Source of the DNA: Hydrogenophaga sp. RAC07
Lineage (GTDB): Bacteria > Pseudomonadota > Gammaproteobacteria > Burkholderiales > Burkholderiaceae_C
DNA: 64,000 nt
Assembly: GCF_001713375.1 (NCBI RefSeq)
Contig: NZ_CP016449.1
Location: forward strand, 2,046,001 to 2,110,000
Reading direction: 5' to 3'
A program made the translations under genes and the position numbers. Below the pieces are notes generated by a model. The model was not told the origin of the DNA and made no database searches. It saw nothing but the letters and a program-made list of their open reading frames with translations. This document shows positions 1 to 14,015 of the stretch, in pieces. Within the stretch, counting starts at the first letter, position 1; every line of letters starts with the position of its first letter.

Positions 1-189
1 CGTGGTGGCCGAGAACGGCAGGTCGATGCTGTGCTGGCGGGCTTCTTCGAGCAACTGCTCCAGCAGGAAGTGGGCGCGTTCCGGGCCCTCCCGCTCGATC
101 ACGGCGCCCAGCGCCTCCATCCATTCGCGGGTTTCCTGGGTATCCAGGTCGCCGGCGCCGCGGCCGTCCTGCGCGTTGTTCGCTGCCAT
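1..189 (-). CDS. aceE: Pyruvate dehydrogenase E1 component, N-terminal fragment (runs off the window)
   Basis: Only the first 63 residues are in the window. They match the start of homodimeric AceE-type pyruvate dehydrogenase E1: an acidic leader, then ETREWMEALGAVIEREGPE and a stretch ending in LLEEARQHSIDLP. In this family E1 decarboxylates pyruvate with thiamine diphosphate and passes the acetyl group to the lipoyl domains of E2. The catalytic parts lie outside the window. The ATG at 189 is preceded on the minus strand by AGGAGA, a good ribosome binding site. The gene diverges from the sensor kinase at 393, so the roughly 200 bp between them should hold both promoters. Confidence 0.85.
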   Translation of the reverse strand, partial: MAANNAQDGRGAGDLDTQETREWMEALGAVIEREGPERAHFLLEQLLEEARQHSIDLPFSATT

Positions 190-392
190 ATTTGTCTCCT
201 GTTGATTGAAATCGAGCTTACGGGGGGCGTTCCGTGCTGTCACGGAGTTTCCCACAATGTTTTCCAGATTTCAATATGTGCTTTTACTTTCTACATTATG
301 AAATCTATGCGGCGCGCAAAAACGCGATGGCAACGCCCGGGCGCTTCACAAATCGGAGCAAACAGGGCCTGCTCACTTAGACTCGGTGGGGT

Positions 393-2954
393 ATGAGTCC
401 AGCCCCCTCCTCGCCGTCGTCAACCACGCCCCAAGCCGCCCAGAGCCCTTGGTGGAAACGCTGGTGGCGCCGCCTTCCGCCTTCGCGCCAGGATCGCTTT
501 GCCACGTTGGCGCCGCTGCTGTCGGTGCTGCTGTTCCTCTCGGCCATCGTCGTGGCCATCACCTACCTGCGGTTCGAGGAACTGGAGCGAGAACAGGAAG
601 CCGTCACGCGCGACGTGGAGTACGCACAGCAGCGGCTGCGGCTGCGGCTGCTGGAGCGTCAGGAACAGCTGATGCGCCTGGCCCGCGAAATCGACAACCG
701 GGACATCGACACGGAAGAGTTCGTGTTTCAGGTCGAGGCCTTGGTGAGCCAGTTCCCCGAGCTGCAGGCTGTGACCTGGGTCGACGCCCGTCGCAACGTG
801 CTCGCAAGCTACGCATCGCCCAGTGCACCGCTGCGCCTGATGCGGCCCACCGGCAGCACGCTCTCGCCCAACGAAACCGACGGCACCTTCGACCTCGCAC
901 GTGACCTGCGCCAGCCCACCTATTCGCGCCCGCTGGAAACGCAGGACCCGCGCAACGCCACGCTGATGTTGCATGTGCCGCTGAGCGAACAAGGGCGCTT
1001 TGCCGGCACCGTCATGGGCGAGTACGCCATCGACGGCCTCATGCGCTTCGGCATGCCGCCGGAGATCATGGCGCGCTACGCCGTCGCGTTGGTGGACGAC
1101 CGCGGCCAGGTGCTCGCGGGCAGCCTGCAGGCGCCGAGCGAAGTGCTGCGCCTGCTGCCGTGGTCGAATCCGCCGTTGGAACACGAGGTGCCCGTCTCGC
1201 CAGTGGGGAACGGCCTGATCGTGAAGGCCCAGGGCTACCGCACCTCGCAGGACATCGTCGGCAGCGGCTTCTTCTGGGTGATCGGCGCGCTGTCCGCGCT
1301 CACCGTGTGGATGCTGCTGGGCACCTGGCGCCACACGCGCCGCCGCGTTCAGGCGCAGCAGGCATTGGTGTCCGAAACCAACTTCCGCCGAGCCATGGAA
1401 AACTCCATGCTCACCGGCATGCGTGCGCTCGACATGCAGGGCCGCATCACCTACGTGAACCCGGCTTTCTGCTCCATGACGGGGTGGACCGAAGGCGAAC
1501 TGGTGGGGCGCACCGCTCCGTTCCCCTACTGGCCCGACGAAGACCACGACCAGCTCACCGCCCGCCTGGAAGACGAACTCCGTGGACGGTCCACGCCCGG
1601 CGGCTTCGAGGTGCGCGTGCAAAGGCGCGACGGCAGCATCTTCGATGCACGCATGTATGTGTCGCCCCTGATCGACCCCAAGGGCCACCAGACCGGCTGG
1701 ATGACCTCGATGACCGACATCACCGAGCCCAAGCGCATCCGCGAAGAGCTCTCGGCGTCCTATGAACGCTTCACCACGGTGCTGGAGTCGCTCGACTCCG
1801 CCGTTTCGGTGGCACCGCTGGGCAGCGACGAGATGCTGTTCGCCAACAAGATGTACCGCATGTGGTTCGGCACCCGCGGCCAGGGTCACCGCCACCTGGT
1901 GGACCTGGCGGGCAACCAGCCCACACCCAGCCCCGACGACGGTGATGCGGTGGACGCGTTTGCGGGCATGCCCACCGAAACCTTGACGGATGCCGGCGCG
2001 GAAAACGCCGAGGTGTTCGTGGAAGAGCTCGACCGCTGGCTGGAGGTGCGCACGCGTTACCTGACCTGGGTCGACGGGCGTCTGGCCCAGATGGTGATCG
2101 CCAGTGACATCACGCCGCGCCGTTATGCCGAAGAGCAGGCTTCGCGCCAGGCCGAACGCGCGCAAACCGCCAGCCGCCTGATCACCATGGGGGAGATGGC
2201 ATCGAGCGTGGCGCACGAACTCAACCAGCCTCTCACCGCCATCAGCAACTATTGCAACGGCATGATCACGCGCGTCAACGAAAACAAGATCAGCACACAA
2301 GACCTGCTGGGCGCGCTGGAGAAAACTGCGCGCCAGGCGCAGCGCGCAGGCCAGATCATCCAGCGCATCAAGGCCTTCGTGAAGCGCAGCGAACCCAACC
2401 CCGCGCCCTCCGACGTGGCGCAGATGGTGAGCAACGCGATCGAACTGGCCGACATCGAGCTGCGACGCCACCAGGTGCGCTTGTCCCCCTATGTGGCTGC
2501 ACGCCTGCCCAGCCTCATGGTCGATCCGATCCTGATCGAACAGGTGCTGATCAATCTGTTGAAGAACGCGGGCGAAGCCATCATGCAGGCGGGGCGTGCG
2601 CCCGGGGAGCGCTACGTGGAATTGCGCGTGGGACCACGCCGCCAGGACGATGTGGAGGTGGTCGAATTCTCTGTGCGCGATTCGGGCAACGGCGTGCCCG
2701 ACGAGATGATCGAACGCATCTACGAAGCCTTCTACAGCACCAAGAGCGAGGGCATGGGCATCGGCCTCAAGCTGTGCCGCAGCATCGTCGAATCCCACCA
2801 CGGAAGGATGCAAGTGCACAACATCTACAATGGGGAAGAGGTTGTGGGTTGCTGCTTCAGTTTCTGGATCCCCGTGGTGTCCAGATTGAAAGTTGGCGAC
2901 GCATCAACCGGACCTGCCACAGAGCCGGTGACGGACACAGAAAGAGCGAGATGA
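393..2954 (+). CDS. Membrane PAS-domain sensor histidine kinase (DctS/FixL-like)
   Basis: An 853-residue hybrid-free sensor kinase. A first membrane helix lies at about residues 37-58. An extracytoplasmic sensing region of about 230 residues follows, then a second helix at about 292-312. Next come a PAS domain (about 328-445) with a PAC-like end (TSMTDITEPKR) and a second, more divergent PAS-like region (about 455-575). The dimerisation box carries the phospho-acceptor His608 (SSVAHELNQPLTAISNYC). The ATPase domain has N-box Asn725 (LLKNAGEA), G1 DSGNGVPD near 763 and a late G box GMGIGLKLC. The H box places it with NtrB/FixL/DctS-type kinases. Its stop overlaps the start of the FixJ-type regulator (ATGA), so the two are translationally coupled. 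The ligand is unknown. C4-dicarboxylates, as for DctS, are one possibility, but the periplasmic part does not settle it. Confidence 0.9.
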   Translation: MSPAPSSPSSTTPQAAQSPWWKRWWRRLPPSRQDRFATLAPLLSVLLFLSAIVVAITYLRFEELEREQEAVTRDVEYAQQRLRLRLLERQEQLMRLAREIDNRDIDTEEFVFQVEALVSQFPELQAVTWVDARRNVLASYASPSAPLRLMRPTGSTLSPNETDGTFDLARDLRQPTYSRPLETQDPRNATLMLHVPLSEQGRFAGTVMGEYAIDGLMRFGMPPEIMARYAVALVDDRGQVLAGSLQAPSEVLRLLPWSNPPLEHEVPVSPVGNGLIVKAQGYRTSQDIVGSGFFWVIGALSALTVWMLLGTWRHTRRRVQAQQALVSETNFRRAMENSMLTGMRALDMQGRITYVNPAFCSMTGWTEGELVGRTAPFPYWPDEDHDQLTARLEDELRGRSTPGGFEVRVQRRDGSIFDARMYVSPLIDPKGHQTGWMTSMTDITEPKRIREELSASYERFTTVLESLDSAVSVAPLGSDEMLFANKMYRMWFGTRGQGHRHLVDLAGNQPTPSPDDGDAVDAFAGMPTETLTDAGAENAEVFVEELDRWLEVRTRYLTWVDGRLAQMVIASDITPRRYAEEQASRQAERAQTASRLITMGEMASSVAHELNQPLTAISNYCNGMITRVNENKISTQDLLGALEKTARQAQRAGQIIQRIKAFVKRSEPNPAPSDVAQMVSNAIELADIELRRHQVRLSPYVAARLPSLMVDPILIEQVLINLLKNAGEAIMQAGRAPGERYVELRVGPRRQDDVEVVEFSVRDSGNGVPDEMIERIYEAFYSTKSEGMGIGLKLCRSIVESHHGRMQVHNIYNGEEVVGCCFSFWIPVVSRLKVGDASTGPATEPVTDTERAR

Positions 2955-3577
2955 GTTTGATCCCGAAAAAAGGCACTGTTTATGTCGTTGATGACGACGA
3001 GGCGGTGCGCGACTCACTTCAATGGTTGCTCGAGGGCAAGGACTTCCGGGTCCGCTGCTTCGAATCGGCCGAAGCTTTCCTCAGCCGGTACGACGCCCGT
3101 GAGGTCGCTTGTTTGATCGCCGACATCCGCATGGGCGGCATGACCGGCATGGAGCTGCAAGAGCGGCTGATCGAACGCCAGTCGCCTTTGCCCATCGTCT
3201 TCATCACCGGCCACGGCGACGTGCCCATGGCGGTGGAATCGATGAAGAAGGGCGCGCTCGACTTCATCCAGAAGCCGTTCAAGGAAGACCAGTTGGTCAC
3301 GCTGGTGGAGCGCATGCTCGAACGTGCCCGCGAAGCCTTCACCACCCACCAGCAGGCGGTGAGCCGCGACGCCCTGCTCTCCAAGCTCACCAGCCGGGAA
3401 GCCCAGGTGCTGGAACGCATCGTGGCTGGCCGGCTCAACAAACAGATCGCCGACGACCTGGGCATCAGCATCAAGACGGTGGAGGCGCACCGCGCCAACA
3501 TCATGGAAAAACTCGGCGCCAACACCGTGGCCGACCTGCTCAAGATCGCGCTGGGGCAGACCCCGGCCAAGGCCTGA
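2951..3577 (+). CDS. FixJ/DctR-type two-component response regulator
   Basis: A 208-residue regulator, the usual size for the FixJ group. The receiver domain has the acidic triad [10 protein letters not shown] near the N terminus, phospho-acceptor Asp58 ([11 protein letters not shown]), the conserved Thr in ITGHGD, and Lys in FIQKPF. A linker leads to a LuxR/GerE-type helix-turn-helix at about residues 140-200 ([20 protein letters not shown], then a recognition helix with [15 protein letters not shown]). It starts inside the stop of the kinase gene (ATGA overlap) and is followed by a strong hairpin terminator, so the two form a two-gene operon. The target genes are unknown. The flanking aceE (central carbon metabolism) is a candidate by position only. 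Confidence 0.92.
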   Translation: MSLIPKKGTVYVVDDDEAVRDSLQWLLEGKDFRVRCFESAEAFLSRYDAREVACLIADIRMGGMTGMELQERLIERQSPLPIVFITGHGDVPMAVESMKKGALDFIQKPFKEDQLVTLVERMLERAREAFTTHQQAVSRDALLSKLTSREAQVLERIVAGRLNKQIADDLGISIKTVEAHRANIMEKLGANTVADLLKIALGQTPAKA

Positions 3578-3600
3578 CACTCCGACCCACAGACCCGATC

Positions 3601-3626
3601 AACGCCCGCCCTTCCCGGCGGGCGTT
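3601..3626 (+). terminator. Rho-independent terminator after the kinase/regulator operon
   Basis: A perfect 10-bp inverted repeat (AACGCCCGCC / GGCGGGCGTT) with loop CTTCCC lies 23 bp after the regulator stop and is followed by a T-rich stretch (TCCATTT). It separates the two-component operon from folD, which starts 28 bp downstream. Confidence 0.75.
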
Positions 3627-3654
3627 TCCATTTCAACCGCAGCCCGCTCACCCC

Positions 3655-4506
3655 ATGACCGCACAACTCATCGACGGCAACGCCCTTTCCCGCCAACTTC
3701 GCGCCGACGTGACTGCGCGCGTCACCGCCTTGAAAGCCAAAGGCATCACACCCGGCCTGGCGGTGATCCTGGTGGGTGAAAACGCAGCATCGCAGGTGTA
3801 CGTGCGCAACAAGGTCAAGGCCTGCGAAGACACCGGCATGCACTCGGTGCTGGAGCGCTGGCCCGCCACCATGACCGAAGCCGAGCTGCTTGCGCGTGTG
3901 GACGCGCTCAATGCCGACGCCACCATCCACGGCATCCTGGTACAGCTGCCGCTGCCCGCGCACATCGACGCGCAGAAGGTGATCGAAGCGATCTCACCGG
4001 CCAAGGATGTGGATGGTTTCCACATTGCCAGCGCCGGTGCGCTCATGACCGGCATGCCCGGCTTCTGGCCCTGCACGCCCTACGGCTGCATGAAGATGCT
4101 GGAGAGCATCGGCTGCGAGCTCAAGGGCAAGCACGCGGTGGTGATCGGTCGCAGCAACATCGTGGGCAAGCCCATGGCGCTCATGCTGCTGCAGCAGAAC
4201 GCCACCGTCACCATCTGCCACAGCGCTACGAAAGACCTGAAAGCGCTGACACTGCAGGCCGATGTGATCGTCGCAGCAGTGGGCAAGCGCAACGTGCTCA
4301 CCGCCGACATGGTCAAACCCGGCGCCGTGGTGCTCGACGTCGGCATGAACCGCAACGACGAAGGCAAGCTGTGCGGCGATGTGGACTTTGACGGCGTGAA
4401 AGACGTCGCGGGCTACATCACGCCCGTGCCCGGCGGTGTGGGCCCCATGACCATCACCATGCTGATGGTCAACACCCTCGAATCCGCCGAACGCCTCGTG
4501 GCCTAA
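3655..4506 (+). CDS. folD: Bifunctional methylenetetrahydrofolate dehydrogenase / cyclohydrolase
   Basis: A 283-residue FolD of normal length. It interconverts 5,10-methylene-THF, 5,10-methenyl-THF and 10-formyl-THF with NADP+, supplying one-carbon units for purine and formyl-Met synthesis in the cytosol. The substrate site carries [14 protein letters not shown] with the catalytic Lys. Conserved [15 protein letters not shown] and PCTPYGC follow. The dinucleotide site reads [12 protein letters not shown] and the C-terminal signature is [10 protein letters not shown]. The ATG at 3655 gives the family-standard N terminus (MTAQLIDG). Its stop overlaps by a few bases the 3' end of the convergent DUF4149 gene. 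Confidence 0.97.
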   Translation: MTAQLIDGNALSRQLRADVTARVTALKAKGITPGLAVILVGENAASQVYVRNKVKACEDTGMHSVLERWPATMTEAELLARVDALNADATIHGILVQLPLPAHIDAQKVIEAISPAKDVDGFHIASAGALMTGMPGFWPCTPYGCMKMLESIGCELKGKHAVVIGRSNIVGKPMALMLLQQNATVTICHSATKDLKALTLQADVIVAAVGKRNVLTADMVKPGAVVLDVGMNRNDEGKLCGDVDFDGVKDVAGYITPVPGGVGPMTITMLMVNTLESAERLVA

Positions 4507-4946
4507 ACCTGTTCGCTGCGTGGCGCGCTGAGACGCCACAAGACGGCACCGGCACACAGCCACTGCCCGAGCACCATCACCGTGCCCACCCCGTGCCACA
4601 GGCGCAGGTTGCCGCCGCTGGCGCGCGCGGTGACGATGTTCTGGGCCACGCCGAATTCCTGCACCAGCGCGAGCAGCATCGCGAACAGCACAAAGCCCAT
4701 GGTGGTGAGTGCGGAGGGCGCGATGGCGACGCCTTCGCCACGCCAGCGGCGCAGCATCAGCAGCAGCGCCATGCCCAGCACAAGGCCGGCCCAGCATTGC
4801 AGCGAAAAGATCCTTGCCGCCACCGGGCCGGCCATGGCCGGGCTGCCCAAGCTGGCAAAAAGCAAAGGCACTGCCAGAAAACTCAGTGCCGAAATGCCGC
4901 CCCACCACAGGGCGGCGACGAACACAGCCAACCGTTGCTGCGGCAT
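4503..4946 (-). CDS. DUF4149-family integral membrane protein
   Basis: A 147-residue hydrophobic protein with about four predicted membrane helices: around residues 5-30 ([20 protein letters not shown]), 47-65, 78-98 and 118-138. The pattern and the position next to greA fit the uncharacterised DUF4149 family that often follows greA in Burkholderiales. No catalytic motif is visible. Its start overlaps the greA stop by one base (TGATG), so it is likely translated from the greA message. Its 3' end overlaps the end of folD on the other strand. Function unknown. Confidence 0.75.
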   Translation of the reverse strand: MPQQRLAVFVAALWWGGISALSFLAVPLLFASLGSPAMAGPVAARIFSLQCWAGLVLGMALLLMLRRWRGEGVAIAPSALTTMGFVLFAMLLALVQEFGVAQNIVTARASGGNLRLWHGVGTVMVLGQWLCAGAVLWRLSAPRSEQV

Positions 4947-5422
4947 CAGGCGTAGCGCACGGCCACAATCTCGAAGCGCTTGGTCCCGCCCGGGGCCTGC
5001 ACCTCGGCCACATCGCCCTCTTCCTTGCCAATCAAGGCACGCGCAATCGGGCTGCCAATGTTCACCAGCCCCAGTTTGAGGTCGGCCTCGTCTTCACCCA
5101 CGATCTGGTAGGTCACGGCCGCGCCGCTGGCTTCGTCTTCCAGCTCCACCGTGGCGCCGAACACCACCTTGCCACCCGCGTCCACGGCCGTCGGATCGAT
5201 GATCTGCGCGGCAGAGAGCTTGCCTTCGATCTCGGCGATACGGCCTTCGATGAAACCCTGGCGGTCCTTGGCGGCGTCGTACTCCGCGTTTTCGCTCAGG
5301 TCGCCCTGCGCACGTGCTTCGGCGATCGCGTTGATCACCCAGGGGCGGTCCACGGTCTTCAAGCGGTGCAGCTCTTCCTTGAGTTTTTCAGCGCCGCGTT
5401 TGGTGATGGGCATGGTGGCCAT
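4946..5422 (-). CDS. greA: Transcription elongation factor GreA
   Basis: A 158-residue protein of exactly GreA length. The N-terminal coiled coil begins [19 protein letters not shown] and carries the acidic tip signature [18 protein letters not shown]. The C-terminal FKBP-like domain ends in VVAVRYA. GreA enters the RNA polymerase secondary channel and stimulates cleavage of backtracked RNA. The open frame extends further upstream, but the ATG at 5422 is preceded by GGAGG at good spacing and gives the conserved N terminus, so I chose it. The gene lies 148 bp after carB with its own candidate promoter. Confidence 0.96.
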   Translation of the reverse strand: MATMPITKRGAEKLKEELHRLKTVDRPWVINAIAEARAQGDLSENAEYDAAKDRQGFIEGRIAEIEGKLSAAQIIDPTAVDAGGKVVFGATVELEDEASGAAVTYQIVGEDEADLKLGLVNIGSPIARALIGKEEGDVAEVQAPGGTKRFEIVAVRYA

Positions 5423-5518
5423 GGGATCCTCCGGAAATCGGGTTGCAGCCGTCTGTGCGTCTGCGTCAATACAAAAGGAAACCGCCGAGCGTTGCCGGTC
5501 GGCGGTGTACTGGAATCG

Positions 5519-5548
5519 ATTATGCCCCGGTCGAGCCGATGGGCTCAA
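5519..5548 (-). promoter_or_regulatory. Candidate greA promoter
   Basis: On the minus strand TTGAGC (5548-5543) and CATAAT (5524-5519) are separated by 18 bp. They lie about 100 bp upstream of the greA start and just after carB. Matches to the -35 and -10 consensus are partial, so this is only a candidate. Confidence 0.4.
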
Positions 5549-5570
5549 CCGGGATGAACCCGCACCGGGC

Positions 5571-8816
<3,246 letters not shown>

Positions 8817-8853
8817 GGGGTTCGCTGTGTTTGCGTCGGCCGGGAGCGTGCGC

Positions 8854-9216
8854 TCAGGCCTGACGCTGGGTGTCCAGTGTGTTCAGCAAGGCCTGCAATC
8901 GCTCGGCCGGCACGTTTTTCTGCATCAGCTGCAGCAGGCCGTCGCCTTCGATCAGGGGGCGCAGCACTTCAATCTCTGCGTCGTAAAAACGCGCGTCCCA
9001 GGCCGCCAGCTCGGTGTTGAAGGTCTCGTCGTCCCAGGTCTTGCCCTTGGCCAGCAGCGTCACCAGCGGCATGGCCTTGTTCTCCAGAAACGCCTTGCGG
9101 TAGGGCTTTTGCGCCCAGCGCTGGGCAAACCAGTCCTTGTGCGGCGCCTCCAGCGTCAACATGCGTTTGCCGATGGCTTTCTCGATGGCGAACACAGGAA
9201 AACTGAAGAGCTTCAT
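8854..9216 (-). CDS. Hypothetical protein between carA and carB
   Basis: A 120-residue soluble, charged protein that I do not assign to a named family. It begins [19 protein letters not shown]. It has several Trp/Phe positions ([40 protein letters not shown]) and ends in a predicted amphipathic helix ([16 protein letters not shown]). No signal peptide, membrane helix or obvious catalytic motif is visible. It lies 10 bp after carA and 37 bp before carB on the same strand, so it must be cotranscribed with the two synthase subunits. That context suggests a pyrimidine/arginine-linked or assembly role, but this is inference only. Confidence 0.75.
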   Translation of the reverse strand: MKLFSFPVFAIEKAIGKRMLTLEAPHKDWFAQRWAQKPYRKAFLENKAMPLVTLLAKGKTWDDETFNTELAAWDARFYDAEIEVLRPLIEGDGLLQLMQKNVPAERLQALLNTLDTQRQA

Positions 9217-9226
9217 GGCGATGGCC

Positions 9227-10393
<1,167 letters not shown>

Positions 10394-10558
10394 GGATGGG
10401 ACTCCAGAAGTGGGGCGAAACACAGGCCACCGGCGGTTGGTGCCGCGCAGGCTTCGCACCCGCCCTGCCCCTCACTTGCTGGGGACTCGGACGGAAGGAA
10501 GCCTGGGGTGAGGAACCGGGGTGAGCGCGCGTTGCGCTGATTGCGGGTAAACCCCGGA

Positions 10559-10564
10559 ATTATA
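10559..10564 (-). promoter_or_regulatory. Candidate -10 element of the carA operon promoter
   Basis: A perfect TATAAT on the minus strand lies 166 bp upstream of the carA GTG. The -35 region would fall inside the adjacent GC-rich repeat and shows no good TTGACA match. If used, the carA message has a leader of about 155 nt. That leader contains a CCTCAC / GTGAGG inverted pair (about 10470-10513) and GC-rich hairpin-forming stretches. Confidence 0.5.
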
Positions 10565-10567
10565 TGT

Positions 10568-10648
10568 CGTCCCCCAAGCTCCCCCGCTTCGCGAGGTCCG
10601 CTGCCCCCGAGGGGGCTGATCCGGCTTGGGGCGGCCCGGCGCCGGATC
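10568..10648. repeat. GC-rich intergenic repeat of Comamonadaceae type
   Basis: About 80 bp starting CGTCCCCCAAGCTCCCCC, passing CTTCGCGAGG and the hairpin CCCCCGAGGGGG (about 10604-10615), and ending in CTTGGGGCGGCCCGGC. From memory, closely similar C-rich elements recur between genes in many Comamonadaceae genomes. Only one copy is seen here, so the repeat status rests on that recollection. It sits between the RNA methyltransferase 3' end and the carA promoter. Confidence 0.55.
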
Positions 10649-10662
10649 TGCAGGCCCCACGT

Positions 10663-11433
10663 TCACCTCATGGCCGTTGCGCTCGCGTGCAGACAGACGG
10701 CGGCGGCAGCCGCCACGTTGAGCGACTCTTCCCCGCCCGGCTGTGCAATGCGCACCGACTGCGCGGCCATGGCTTCCAGTCCAGAACTCACGCCCTGCCC
10801 TTCGTGCCCCAGCACCCAGGCGCATGGCCATGGCAAAACGGCCTTGTGCAGCAGATCACCCTGGTGTGAGCTGGTCACCAGCAATGGCACTTCGAGCGCG
10901 ACCAGGTCTTCGACCGACAGGCCTTCCACCAAACGCAGGGCAAAGTGCGCACCCATGCCCGCACGCAACACCTTGGGCGACCAGAGGGCGGCTGTGCCCT
11001 TGAGTGCGAGCACCTGGCCAAAGCCGAAGGCCGCCGCACTGCGCAGGATCGAACCCACGTTGCCGGCGTCCTGCAGGCAGTCCAGCACCACGGCGGACTG
11101 TCCCGTGTTCAGCCCCGTGGCCTTGGGCAGATCCCAAACAAACCCCACACCGGCCGGGGACTCGAGCCCGCTGATGGAGGCCATGAGCGCGCGAGGCACG
11201 GTGACGATGTGGTCGGACGCGTCGCGCAGGTCGTGCGGCGCCTGCACCCAGAAATCGTCGGTGAACACAGCCATGGCGGGCCGGTGGCCGCGTGCCAGCA
11301 AGGCCCGGCAGAGGTGATCACCTTCCAGCCAGACCTGCCCCTGCTTGCGGTAGGCGGTGTTGTCCTGCGCCAGCACACGCAGGCGTTTGAGCAGCGCGTT
11401 GTCGCGCGAAGTGATGACGGTGGGTTCGCTCAT
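10663..11433 (-). CDS. TrmH/SpoU-family RNA 2'-O-ribose methyltransferase
   Basis: A 256-residue SPOUT methyltransferase. An N-terminal substrate-binding segment (about 1-100: [17 protein letters not shown], then [12 protein letters not shown]) is followed by the knotted SAM-binding domain. That domain shows motif 1 [20 protein letters not shown], motif 2 [11 protein letters not shown] and motif 3 [19 protein letters not shown]. These features match the TrmH/RlmB/TsnR group that methylates ribose in rRNA or tRNA. The exact target nucleotide cannot be told from sequence. Its start overlaps the rnhB stop (ATGA), so it is the last gene of the lpx-rnhB unit. Confidence 0.9.
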   Translation of the reverse strand: MSEPTVITSRDNALLKRLRVLAQDNTAYRKQGQVWLEGDHLCRALLARGHRPAMAVFTDDFWVQAPHDLRDASDHIVTVPRALMASISGLESPAGVGFVWDLPKATGLNTGQSAVVLDCLQDAGNVGSILRSAAAFGFGQVLALKGTAALWSPKVLRAGMGAHFALRLVEGLSVEDLVALEVPLLVTSSHQGDLLHKAVLPWPCAWVLGHEGQGVSSGLEAMAAQSVRIAQPGGEESLNVAAAAAVCLHASATAMR

Positions 11434-12077
11434 GCGGGTGCGTTCTGTTGCTGGCTGGCAAGGGCCAGCGCCCGGGCCACGGGGGCAAACGAGCGCCGAT
11501 GCATGGGCAGGGCCCCATGGGTCTGCAGCGCGCGCAAATGTTCGGCCGTGCCGTAACCCTTGTGCCGGTTGAAGCCGTACTCGGGGTGCTGCAAATGCAG
11601 TTCACACAGCATGCGGTCGCGCGTGACTTTGGCGAGGATGGAGGCGGCAGAGATGCTGGGCACCAGCGCATCACCCGACACGATGGCCTCGGCCAGCACG
11701 TCCAGCGCCGGCAGGCGGTTGCCGTCCACCAGCACCTTGGTCGGTTTCAACCGCAAGCCAAGCACCGCGCGGCGCATGGCCAGCATGGTGGCTTGCAGGA
11801 TGTTGAGTTCGTCAATTTCTTCCACCGACGCCAGTGCGATGCTGCAGCACAGCGCCTTGGCGCGGATCTCGTCGTACAGGCGCTCACGGCGCATTGCGGT
11901 GAGCTGTTTCGAGTCGGCCAGGCCTTTGATCGGCTTGAGATCGTCCAGGATCACGGCCGCCGCCACCACCGGCCCGGCCAGCGGTCCGCGCCCGGCTTCG
12001 TCCACGCCGGCCACCAGCCCGGGCACATCCCAGACCAGACTGGCCTGCTCAGCCTTCAAGAACTTTTTCGATCGCAT
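11430..12077 (-). CDS. rnhB: Ribonuclease HII
   Basis: A 215-residue RNase HII that nicks RNA-DNA hybrids at ribonucleotides, starting ribonucleotide excision repair. The catalytic signature [16 protein letters not shown] is present, then [19 protein letters not shown] and the downstream acidic segment [11 protein letters not shown]. The C-terminal region has [11 protein letters not shown] and [18 protein letters not shown] chose ATG 12077 ([11 protein letters not shown]), which lies 29 bp inside the end of lpxB. No strong ribosome binding site is visible there, so coupling to lpxB translation is likely. Linkage of lpxB-rnhB is standard in Proteobacteria. Confidence 0.95.
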   Translation of the reverse strand: MRSKKFLKAEQASLVWDVPGLVAGVDEAGRGPLAGPVVAAAVILDDLKPIKGLADSKQLTAMRRERLYDEIRAKALCCSIALASVEEIDELNILQATMLAMRRAVLGLRLKPTKVLVDGNRLPALDVLAEAIVSGDALVPSISAASILAKVTRDRMLCELHLQHPEYGFNRHKGYGTAEHLRALQTHGALPMHRRSFAPVARALALASQQQNAPA

Positions 12078-13194
12078 CGGTGGCCAGTTGGGCGGTGTCG
12101 CGCCGCAGGGTGTGGTGCAGCTCGGAGAAGCGCTGCTGCAAAGCGTCGATTCTCTCAGGCGCGTCGATCCACTCCAGCACACCTTGGGCCAACGCTTGCG
12201 GCGTGGCCGCCTCCTGCAAAAGCTCAGGCACCACAAAGTCGTTGCACAGGATGTTGGGCAGGCCCACCCAGGGCTGCAACTGCTTGCGCCGCATGATCTG
12301 CCACGACAACCAGTTCATGTTGTAGGCAATCACCATGGGACGTTTGAACAGCGCGGCTTCCAGTGTGGCCGTTCCGCTGGCGATCAAGGTCACATCGCAG
12401 GCGGCCAGCGCGGTGTGGGACTGGCCCGCGATCACCTGCAGTTCGGCGCCCAGGCCCGCGCTGCGGGCCGCGGCCTCGACGCGCTCGCGCAGCGCCGGCA
12501 CGGCCGGCACCACAAACCGGATGCCTGGGCACGCACTGCGCAAACGCACAGCGGCTTCAAAAAACACCTGCGCCAGGTACTGCACCTCGGACGCCCGACT
12601 GCCCGGCAGGATGGCGACCACGGTGTCTTCATTGCGCAGCCCCAGGGCAACTCTGGCCGCAGCCCGGTCGGGCTCCAATGGAATCACATTGGCCAGCGGG
12701 TGCCCCACGTAGGTGGCGGCAATGTTGTGCCGGGCGAGCAGCTCGGGTTCGAACGGAAAGATGCACAACACATGGTCGGCACTGCGCTGGATCTTCTCGA
12801 CCCGTTCGGCACGCCAGGCCCAGATGGACGGACAGACGAAATGCACGGTGCGCACGCCGCCCGCCTTCAGGTTGGCCTCCAGGTCGAGATTGAAATCGGG
12901 TGCATCGACACCGATGAACACGTCGGGCCGGTCGGTGGACAACAGGCGCTGCTGCAGCTGCGCACGGATGCCGACGATCTCGCGGTAATGGCGCAACACC
13001 TCGACATAGCCGCGCACCGCGAGCTTCTCGCTGGGCCACCAGGCCTTGAAGCCTTGCGCCGCCATTTGCGAGCCACCGATGCCGAACGACTGCAGATCGG
13101 GCCAGCGCTGCCGCACACCGCCGAGCAAAAGGCCCGCGAGCAGATCGCCCGACGTTTCGCCCGCCACCAGGGCAAAACGTTTGGAAGACGTCAT
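12049..13194 (-). CDS. lpxB: Lipid-A-disaccharide synthase
   Basis: A 381-residue GT19 glycosyltransferase. It condenses UDP-2,3-diacylglucosamine with lipid X to make the beta-1',6 disaccharide of lipid A at the inner face of the cytoplasmic membrane. The N terminus [15 protein letters not shown] and the central segments [23 protein letters not shown] and VGHPLAN are typical. So are LPGSRASEV and [17 protein letters not shown] in the nucleotide-sugar half. It starts 7 bp after lpxA ends and overlaps rnhB by 29 bp at its 3' end. Confidence 0.97.
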   Translation of the reverse strand: MTSSKRFALVAGETSGDLLAGLLLGGVRQRWPDLQSFGIGGSQMAAQGFKAWWPSEKLAVRGYVEVLRHYREIVGIRAQLQQRLLSTDRPDVFIGVDAPDFNLDLEANLKAGGVRTVHFVCPSIWAWRAERVEKIQRSADHVLCIFPFEPELLARHNIAATYVGHPLANVIPLEPDRAAARVALGLRNEDTVVAILPGSRASEVQYLAQVFFEAAVRLRSACPGIRFVVPAVPALRERVEAAARSAGLGAELQVIAGQSHTALAACDVTLIASGTATLEAALFKRPMVIAYNMNWLSWQIMRRKQLQPWVGLPNILCNDFVVPELLQEAATPQALAQGVLEWIDAPERIDALQQRFSELHHTLRRDTAQLATDAIEKVLEG

Positions 13195-13201
13195 GCCGGG
13201 A

Positions 13202-13996
13202 TCAGCGCACGATGCCGCGCTGGGGCGACACCTGGCCCAGGAAATTCAACATCATCTCGACGTCGGGGGCGGCTTCGGGCGTCTTCCCGGTCAGCGCACG
13301 GATGCGCTCCACCGACTGTTCCAGCTTCAGGTCCTCGCGGTACAGCGCCTTGTGCATGCCCTTCACGGCTGCGATGCGCTCGGGCGAAAAACCCCGGCGG
13401 CGCAGGCCTTCGAAGTTCATCGAACGGGCCTGGGCCGGCTGGCCCTGGCACATCACAAACGGCGGCAGATCGGCAAACAGCAGCGAACACATGGCCGTCA
13501 TGGCGTGCGCGCCCACACGCACGAACTGGTGCACGACCGTGAAGCCACCGAGGATCACCCAGTCGTCCACCACCACATGGCCTGCGAGCTGGGAGTTGTT
13601 GGCGAAGATGGTGTGGTTGCCCACCACGCAGTCGTGCGCCAGGTGCACGTAGGCCATGATCCAGTTGTCGTTGCCGATCTGGGTCACGGCGCGGTCGCCG
13701 GGTGAGCCGATGTTGAAGGTACAGAACTCTCGCACTGTGTTGCGGTCGCCAATGACCAGCTCGCACGGTTCGCCGGCGTACTTTTTGTCCTGCGGCACGG
13801 CACCCAGCGAGTTGAACTGGAAGATGCGGTTGTCGCGCCCGATGGTGGTGTGACCTTCGATCACGCAATGTGCGCCAATGGTGGTGCCCGCACCGACCTT
13901 CACGTTCGGACCGATCACGGTGTAAGGACCCACCGCTACCGAGCTGTCGAGTTCGGCGGCCGGGTCCACCAGCGCAGTGGGATGGATCAGAGACAC
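13202..13996 (-). CDS. lpxA: UDP-N-acetylglucosamine acyltransferase
   Basis: A 264-residue LpxA that transfers a 3-hydroxyacyl chain from acyl carrier protein to UDP-GlcNAc, the first step of lipid A synthesis. The left-handed beta-helix hexapeptide pattern runs from residue 3 to about 190 ([20 protein letters not shown], then [19 protein letters not shown]). The catalytic His lies in the [15 protein letters not shown] segment. A helical C-terminal domain includes [11 protein letters not shown]. The start is GTG at 13996 with GGAGG seven bases upstream. It lies between fabZ (19 bp gap) and lpxB in the standard lpxD-fabZ-lpxA-lpxB order. Confidence 0.97.
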   Translation of the reverse strand: MSLIHPTALVDPAAELDSSVAVGPYTVIGPNVKVGAGTTIGAHCVIEGHTTIGRDNRIFQFNSLGAVPQDKKYAGEPCELVIGDRNTVREFCTFNIGSPGDRAVTQIGNDNWIMAYVHLAHDCVVGNHTIFANNSQLAGHVVVDDWVILGGFTVVHQFVRVGAHAMTAMCSLLFADLPPFVMCQGQPAQARSMNFEGLRRRGFSPERIAAVKGMHKALYREDLKLEQSVERIRALTGKTPEAAPDVEMMLNFLGQVSPQRGIVR

Positions 13997-14015
13997 AGAG
14001 CGCCCTCCCCCACCG

